From the NCBI GenBank assembly GCA_029059965.1, contig JAIDUY010000208.1, positions 1-10,168 of the forward strand: a stretch of 10,168 nucleotides of DNA, given 5' to 3'. The stretch comes from Muribaculaceae bacterium (GTDB taxonomy: Bacteria; Bacteroidota; Bacteroidia; Bacteroidales; Muribaculaceae). This document shows, piece after piece, positions 1-9,000 of this stretch. Under the pieces are notes generated by a model that had not been told where the DNA came from, did not search any database, and worked only from the letters and a program-made list of their open reading frames with translations. Made by a program: the position numbers and the translations under genes. The first letter of the stretch is position 1. Every line of letters starts with the position of its first letter.

Positions 1-3000
1 CGTCGTACTCTTCGCGGGCGCTCCGGTAACGTATCGAACTTTTCTTCGGCTTTATACTTGGATTCTCGAACGAATTTACTACCTTTGCCAAAGCTTCCAA
101 GTCGAGATATTCCACCTCAGCGAGATTCGTTCGCTGTTGGTCTATCAAGGCTTGGATTTTTTCTTTATCCAGCCACTCCGACTTGCCCTGAATTATCCAG
201 TTCAGCCACTCGGCATTGTCTTTCGGGAACAAACCGCGAATGTCCGATACTACAGTTCCTCGTCTCGACTGGTTGAAATGAACACCGACGACAAATTGTT
301 TGCCATCTTTCATCAAGCCTACGATGACGTTTTCCGCCTTGCTCCGTTCGCCGTACCTGAATACAGCAATCGGAGTCTGTATTTCTCTCGGCAAATCACG
401 AACATCTGAAATGTCGAATTCGTGATTGCGCTTCTCTGCTTTAAGGGCGAGCTGTTTTGCCGACAGTTCAATGACTGCATCAGGGAAGCCGGCCGCAAGT
501 AACGTGTCTCCCGGCATGCCCATATCATACACATGTCCGGCCGGAAGCGTGCCGTCAATCTGTCGTTGTAGCTGTTCGTTGAACCGCGCATTGACAGCCT
601 CGACATCGTCGCCGAAGTTTTCGCCGCTGAGCTCCTCGTCGCGGTAACGGCCAACGCTGAGGCGCTCCTGCATCACAACGTTTTCAGCCTCGCCTACTAT
701 GCCGCGGTTCTGCCGCTGCTGATAGGCGCGCCACAGCATGTAGCGAATCTCATTCTGACCGATATTCACCCCCGACGGCACACCGGCGCCGCCGATGACG
801 GCATCCAGCACGCGCCGCACAGCGTCGCACACGCGCTGCCAAAAGCCGCGCTCAACCTCGTTCATATCCTCGAAGCCGCGCTCCGCGAGCGAAGCAATAT
901 ACTCCTCTGTGGCCAGGCGCACGTCCCAGCCGTTGCGCGCCATCAGTGCGTGAATCTCGGCGCGAACCTCCGAATCGGCATGCTCGTACACCTCGTCGAG
1001 GAATGCATCAAAGCGCTCCTCCCCGACAAGCTCGCGCAATCCCTTGTGCCCGACAACCTCGTGGAGCACCGTAGCCTCCACGTCGGCAACGTTGGCATTG
1101 TTGGGAACCACCACCACAACCTCGCCCGTGGCGATGTCGTACCAGCCCTTGGCCGCACGTTTGTCCGCAGCATCATCCGCATTGTCATCCACGATGTCGT
1201 TGACATTCTCGACAACGCGCACACGCACGCCCAGCTTTGCGCCAAGTTCCGATGCGCGCTCGGCCATCGCCCGCACATCCGTATTCGCGCGGTCATTTAC
1301 GGGCCGCTCCGTCTCCTCCGAAGTGCGATAACGAACATCTCCGTCCGCCGCGCCTTCGTCTTCGCGCAACTCCAAACTTGCCCGTTCAAAAAATTGTTGT
1401 AACTTTGCGTCAACAATCCCATCGTAGTCGGTAGTCCCCCGTGATGTAATCGGAATGGTTCGGCTTTCGGTGGGATTTTCGTATACATCCACATTGCTGA
1501 CAAAGAACGAGTGTGTCCCTGCCCGCCCGATTTCATGCTGAACAGTTGTCCGCACAAAGTAGAGCCTGCCGTCAATCGTTACTTTCCCTACATAGTTCTC
1601 AAAACGTAGTACATTTTTGTGCTCTTTGTGCTCAGTGCCATCGGGTCTGACTGTTCCTCCGAGATTGTCTGCTTCTGTATACGCAAGTATGGATTTGTCA
1701 AGCACTTTGCTTAATACAGGTACCACCTGCTCGAACAGGCCGCCTTCCTTGTGTATCTTCTTGAACGCACTGCGGTAGAACGCTATCTCTGCGCCGTCTT
1801 TCTTAACCGAGGGCAGATTATTGTAAATCTCGCGCAGTTCTGCCCGGCTCAGGTTATTTTTTTCTACCTCAACCGGTTCGAGCGCGCGTATCGCAAGCAG
1901 CCTCTCTCCGTCCGTCATACTTTCGCCTTTGCCGAATGCTTCCTCGCCGCTTGTCGGAGCTTCAGCGCCGCTGTCCTCGACGCGAGGCACATAGTCCTCG
2001 CCGCTCTCGCGCATCAGCCCCGTGTCCACAGCGCTCGCGACAAGCGCGCAGTCTACTGTCATAGCGTCGAGCATCGTTACGCCGGACGCACTGAGTCGTG
2101 TCACATCGCGACCCAGCGACGACGCGCCTTGGATAGACACGTTGCCATACACAACTACTCGCGTGCCGCCATACTTGATGGCCACGCTCACCATCTCCTC
2201 GGCAAGTCCGGGAGCATCGAGCGCAGCGTATTCCGTATGGAAGTTGCCAACCACAGTGTTGTTGGTCGACAGCACAAGGTAGCTCACCTTCTTGCCGCCG
2301 CCCAAGCGCCGATGAGTCACAAAATCGGCTGCATCCTGCGACATCCTGATAACCACGGGCTCCTTATTTTCGCCCAGTCGCTCGGCATGCTGCAGGCGCA
2401 GTACGTCGGCTTGCGTTTCGCCGCCATTCTGTCCGCGGTCGTATTGTTCTGTTTCGCCACGACCCGTGAATACGGCATAGCGTCCCGAAGTGGTGTCGAT
2501 GATGATGCCTTCGACTTCGGCCTCGCCCTCGAAAGCTGCCTCTAGCGCACGGACGAGCTTCTGGTCTTGGACGCTCGCGGTAAGCGAACCCGACGGATGA
2601 TTGTGTACAAGGTAGATTTTGTCGGCGCCGAACGCATCCATACCGGCGCGGACAGCTCCGAGGTCGGCGAAGCTTGCCGCGGGGCCACCCATACCTATAT
2701 GCTGCACCTTGGCGCGCCCGTCTTTGACGAACACGGCGAAAACATTCTCTATCGAATAGTCCTCCAAGGCTCGGAACAGGTATGCGACATCGCCGCGGTC
2801 TCTGATGACTTCGTTGCCCGTGAATCCGAACTCGCCCGTGCGGCTGAACTGACGTTCGACGTAGGCGAACTCACCGGCCTCGGCGTCGGGCAGATGGCCT
2901 TGAGCATCATAGCTTATGTAGCCGCCCGCAGTTCTGACGCTTACGTCCTCCGATGCGGTCGGTGCGCCGTCTGCCTCCCTGCTTGCTCTGTTGTCAGGCA

Positions 3001-6000
3001 GGATGTCAGTAAGCAGGCGCTCTCTGTTGCGGCGTATGTCGACCTCGGCCTGTATGCGGGCGGCCATATCCCTTGCAATGCGCGACGCATCCGCAGGAGT
3101 GGTGTCGGCTCCGTAGTAGTCGCGCAGCGATTCGACGAGGCGCTCTCGGGCTTCGACGGCAGCATTCTCCTCAAGCTCGATTACATCACGCAGCGCAAGC
3201 GTCTCGGCGCTGTTTTCGTCGGCTTCGGCAAGCTGCCTTTCCAGTTCGGCCACGCGGTCGAGATAGCCGGCATAAGCCTCGGAGTACTCGTCACAGGCCG
3301 TATTGGCACCTTGCGCGGCCAGCGCTTTCTCGTCGGCCGCCTCGCTCTGACGCTGACGCTGCTCTTCCTCGTCAGCCCAATCGAACAGACTCTTGCCAAC
3401 TACGGTCGACCCGCGGCGCCTGTATCGGCCGCCACGTTCGTTAACCATGCTCCCGCTCTCACTTTCGCGCGATGCCATAGCGTCGAAAAGCGTTTGCATA
3501 TGAGTGCCGAACGCCTTGATTTCCTCAGGCGTAGGGTAGGGGTAGCCCCGCAGCGATTCGGGCAACTTGAAAAATTCTTCTTTCGACATGATTTCCGGAA
3601 CGCGCTTTTCATGCTCGGCAAGCGCACGCTGCTTATCGACGTAGGCAGAATAATTGCCGTTTTGGTACATCTCCATTGCCCATCTGTCAAGTAAGGACGA
3701 CAGGAATGGATTAGCCTCGCCGCGCTCTTTCAGCCCGGTCGAAACCCACGACTCGAACAGTCGGGCGCAAAACTCCGTCGGTCGACCCCAGTACTCCCCT
3801 TTGTCCCTGCTGCGCTTGGCATATGCCGAGTTGCCGACAGCGTCCATCAGGCCTGCCATTGCCCTTCTGATTTCGGGGTGCATGTTGTCAATTCCGTTAA
3901 ACTCGGAGGCATGGCCCAACGGGACGCCGGCATTGCGCGACATGAAATTATCCACCGCGTGCCACCACTCATGCGCCAGCGCGCCGGCACCATTGGTTTT
4001 GGTGAGGTTTATCACAACCTGCATGGGTTCGTAGTGCGCTGCGAACCGACCCGAGCCTCGCGCTCCAAAAGCAAGGCCGAGCTGCCCGTCAAGGGATAAG
4101 GCTCTCGAGCTGACGCCCAGGAAATCCGCCAAGTCCATCAAGGCGTCATAAGCCTGATTCAGTGCTGCATGGCGGTCGGCGCTGTTAGTCCAGTTGCCGA
4201 ACTGCACACCTCTGAACCCGAACGCCTCGTCGAACATCTGTGGCGTGGCATCCTTGCCGCCTCGGCGGTCGATGCCATGTCGCTCTTCATCTGTGTTGAA
4301 GTATACGACCTTGTTCTCCTTCTCGCGGCGTGCCTTGCGCTCTGCCTCGAGGCGGTTGACGTTGGCCGCGTACCACGTGTCTGCCTCTTCGCGGGTGTTG
4401 AAGTATTTCACGAATGCCCACGGATTATTCTTCGAGTCCTCTACTACGCGATATGCTCGCTTGCCGTGCCGATAAGCGGTCTCGACGCGGAAATGACTAC
4501 GGGACGGGCCGTCTACTTTCATTTCCCGATAGAGCGCATCGAGGGCAAGGTTGTTGGCTTCGTCGTGCGATTCGTCAAGCCACGCCGCAGCTTCATCACG
4601 ACTCCCGAAGTCCGCCCTGATTGTATAGCTCTCACCGGTCAGCGGGTTGACAACCTTGATTCCATACGAGTCGTACTCGTCGGTGCTCCTGGTCTGCTCG
4701 AATACGCGCGCATGTCCGCTGCGCTTCTCCGCAAAGGCGTCGGCCTCTTCCTTCGTGTTGAATACTCGGGTCTTTACATCCCAGACATTGGTGCCGAAAT
4801 ACATCACCTCGTATTTGCCGGTCGGCCTACAGTGTCGCGCACCCATGCCGGCAACAACAAATTGACGGACCGGCAGCTCGACATCGCGGTCGCCGCGCGC
4901 CAGCTTGGCGGCAAGCACCATTGTATCTATGGCTTCATTGAGAGTGTTATGGCTTCTCCGGAACCACAAAGCTCCCTGCTTGCCGGCGCTCCCGACGACA
5001 TACGATTGCCCTGTAGTGTTTAACTCCACATTAGTCAGGGGCAACTTGACAGACTCGCCGGTACGATAACCGATGCCTTCAAGTACTCGACGGGTAACCT
5101 CCAGCGGATCCGGCATCTCGCTCACGTCTTTGAACTCTTTACCGGGATTCCACTCGCGCAGATTTATGATATGAGTATTGATGGCTTCACGCTCGGCATC
5201 GAGGCGTCTTCGGTGCTCCGCTAAAGCCGCATCGCGTCGCGTGGGGTCTCCGCTCAGCACCTCTCCAAGCAGCACGATACCTCTGCGCACATTCTTAGCC
5301 CATTCGGCCACTGCGCGCTTGCTGCTGGCGCGTCTCGTTACCACCGGCTTCCTGTGTGCATAGACCATGCTCTGCAGGATGGCCTCACCCCAAAGAGCGT
5401 CACTGTCCGTTATCGCGCCGCTCTCAACCATCTTTTTGAGATTTGGCCGCGTGAACGACTTTGACAACGGCAATTCGATAAGCGACTGCTCCGTTGCGTT
5501 TTCCACCGACTTCGCCAGCGTATTGAGCATATCCTTGCGCGCACCCTCAATCTTCTCGCCGAAGTCCTCGACGCGCCCGTTTTGCCCGCCGGGCGTCTTG
5601 GATTTTTGTCCCTGCCGCGCAGCTTTAGCCGCGCCACGCCCTTGCGCATCCGAAGAAGATTCACTACCCTTGCCGTCAGAAAGCGCAGCACCCGCCGCTC
5701 CGGCCTCCTTGCTGCCCGTCATTTTAAGCAGCCCCTCGATGTCGCCGGGAATATCTATTGGCGCGGTATGGCGGCCAAGTTCCTTGCCCATGTCTGCAAT
5801 GGCAGACTCAACATCAACACCCCTCTCTTCAAGAATACGTCGTGCATCTTTCTGCATCGGCGAGCCGGGATATTCGTTATAGTAGAGCAGGTAGACAAGT
5901 TCATCATCGTCATAGCCCGACATGCGCTCATATAAACTTTTTGTCCTGCGCTTCACTCCCGCATGAAGCCTCGTACCACCCGCGGTCATATCCTGACGCC

Positions 6001-9000
6001 CTTGCGCACTCTCGAAGTTTCCGCCATTCAGCATTTCCAGTAGTGGAATATATACGTCGCGGTAGTAGGCCTCCGCCTTTAAGGCGTCTTTGGCTTGGCG
6101 AACCCACCCTTCGATGTCGTAGCCGGCCACGCCGCGCTCGGGATTTGCCTCTCCGATGCTCTTGAGGTATTCCCAGAAGTCTGACGCACTCGTCACTTTC
6201 GACAACCTCACGTTTCGCTCGTGATTTTTTTCGTATTCGACAAGCTGCTTACGACAAAATGCAAGGTCCTGCCTGCCCAATTCACCCGTAAGCTGGTCCT
6301 CCCAATATATTGTCGTTTCCGTCCTGTTCCCTATGCGAAGCCCTTTGAGCTTGCCGTCGCTGCTCTCGACCTCCTCGAATACAGTAACGCCATTGCCTCT
6401 CTTGGCGAGGGTCTTCTCACGCAGTTTCAATAATTCCTCGTCTGCCGATTTACCCCAGCCGGCAAACCCGCCTGCAGAACTTTCCGCCCCCGCCTCTTGT
6501 CTATCCGCCAAAGAGTCGCTATCTTTGCGCTCGGAAGAAGAAGGATTTGGTTCGACAGCTCGTGAACCTTCGTCAGGCTGACCAGCGGTGCCTGTGGTGG
6601 CAGCGTCCTTCTCTTCCTTTTTTTGTTTCTTCTCCTTTGCGGATTTACTCTTGTCAAATGCAGTAAGAACCCAGTTGCCTGCATCATCTTTTGCAATGAC
6701 TACTCGATAGTCGCCTTTCTCAACGGCAACAGTATTCCCTTTTTCTTCCTCAACGATTTCACCATTCTTGATTACATCGCCAATGACATCAACGGCTTCT
6801 TCAATGCTCCTGAAGTCACCGAGTGTCCGGACGTGCTTGCGGTCAATATGGGCAAGGCCTTTGCCGGAGTATGGTGTAGGCGCATCGCCCCACACAAGGT
6901 CAATGTCACCTATCTCATCTCGATGGAACACACCTTTGGCTTGGCCGGATTTCAATGCCGATAGAAAATCGAGTGCCGCGCGTGCCTTCCCTTTGAAAGC
7001 ATCGTATATCTCGCCGAATTTACCTCGGCCTATTGGACGAGGTCGGTCGGCTTGCTGCGCCGCGGTCGGCTCAGACTGCGCGTCCCTTACAGCTTCCGTT
7101 CCGCCGGCTTCCGCTTGTGCAGTCTGCACATGGCCAGTGCCCGTGCGGCCAGTCGAAGCGGGTCCTGCGCCCTCAGCGCCTTCGCCTCCTGCAGCGTCAT
7201 CAGCTTCTTCTCCAGGCAGTATTTCAGAGCCTCTTTCAGTTCGGCGGCTCTCGCGTTGTTCTGTTCCATCTTGTCTATGATTTTCGTTGATAGTGTTTTG
7301 GTCTCCATATGACGCTACGCCGAACTGCTCGACGACGTCGCGGTATTCCTCCGGCAACATGTCGAACTGCCCGTCCGCATCCTGCTCCGTCTCGGCAAAG
7401 GCGGCTTCCAAGGCGGCGACATCTCCCTCGGTGAGGTCGCCGAGCTGTGCGCGCAGCTGCTCTTCGTACGCCTCTTCTTCCTCAGCAATAATCCTGCCAA
7501 TTTCCGAATCGACGTGCTCCAAGTACGCCTCGCGCTCATCGATTGCCCTGCCGAGCTCCGAGCTGACATACGCCTCATAATCTTCCGACCCCGCGGCGCG
7601 CTCGCTTAACTCCGCATACAGCTGCTCTTCGTAAGCCTCGAACTCCGCAGGCGTCATGTTGAACTCCTCGAGGTACCAATACTCGCGCGCCTCGGCGGAG
7701 TTATAGACGCCCTCCTCAGCCTCACGCTCCATCCTTTCGCGGCGGCGCTGAGCTTCGAGGGCCACCTCGTACATCTGACGCGAAGTCGGAGCGGTGCGGA
7801 ACATCTCCAGCACCGCGTCGCGTACATCGGCGTCGGTAGTCTCCGAATTGTTGAAGCTGACGTCGGGCGCCTCCATGAGACGTTCCCATAGAAGATGAAC
7901 GAACTCATCGAAACTCAAGCCGTTGGCCTCCGAAGTCGTCCAGCGCAAATCCTTGCGCTCCGACATATCCTCGCGGCCATACAACTGTCTGCCCAGTCCC
8001 TTGGGACCGCCCCACTTGATGCGCTCCTTCGTTGTCGACATCTCGCGGGCAAGCCACTCTTCGAGGCTGTCGGCCTGTCCCCAGCGGGAATACATCTCGG
8101 CGTACTGCTTAGCGCCTTGCGCCCTATCCTCACGCTCATGGCGGAGGCGCGTAGCCTCGTCGACTTCGCCGTCCTGCCCGTCGCCAAACCACGCCTCGAA
8201 CGCAGCATCGGCCGCGCGCACCGCAACTCGCTCCGGCCTTGCCTCCTCAGCCTCGCGTAGGGTGGCCTCGCGTAGGGCAGCCTCGCGCTCCTCGATGCGT
8301 CGGCGCTCGCGCTCCTGCGCCTCAAGGCGTGCCGCCTCAAGGGCGGCCGCCATCGCAGCCTCCCCGCGCTCATTCTGACGCCTGCGTTCCTCTTCGATAC
8401 GCTCGCGCTCCACAGCCTTGCGCAGATTATGCACAGCCTTAATCCTGCGCCACGCCTGAACCTTGGCCTCCGCCTCGGCCAGCTTGCGCTGATACTCGAC
8501 CATAGCCTGCTTGTTAGCCTGCTCCGCGCGGCGCCGCTCCTCCAGCATAGCCTCGGGACTTCCCTTGCCCGCAAGCCTCGGCTTGGCAGGTGTCGGCGGC
8601 TTCTTCCGAAGCTTCTCCAGCTCATTTGCAGCATCGTCAATCATCTGCTGCACGATAGGCAGCGCACCGTCTACGCCGCCCATAGCCTCGACAAGACCAT
8701 CCCACGCAGTCTCAGGCTCGACAGCAGTCCACTGCCGCCGCTGCGTCGCCTCATCAACGGGAATGAGCGACAGCGCCGACCCTCCCGACGCGTCAGAACT
8801 TTCTTCGCCGGACGCTTGTTTATCTGATGTGGAGTTAGTAACTTTGCCAACGGAAGAACTTCGAGACAAGGCGCTCACGCCGTCACTTTCGGGCATATCT
8901 TGTGCCGGCGGAAAGTCTTGCGATTCACCCGAAGTCGTAGAATGTTCGGTGCCGGCATTCCAGAGTTCTTTTCTCTTACTGATGTAAGAGTTTTTGAATA

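Noticed and set aside
1751..5023. Long plus-strand ORFs at 1751-2545, 2567-3694 and 4169-5023
   Set aside because: They are codon-aligned antisense shadows of the giant minus gene, with no recognisable motifs; the minus frame holds HNHPSG, HEWWH and LPD-type sequence over the same bases.
7915..8640. Minus-strand 241-codon ORF rich in Arg and Ser
   Set aside because: It is the coiled-coil region read one base out of frame; its composition is that expected from shifted Glu/Ala/Arg codons.
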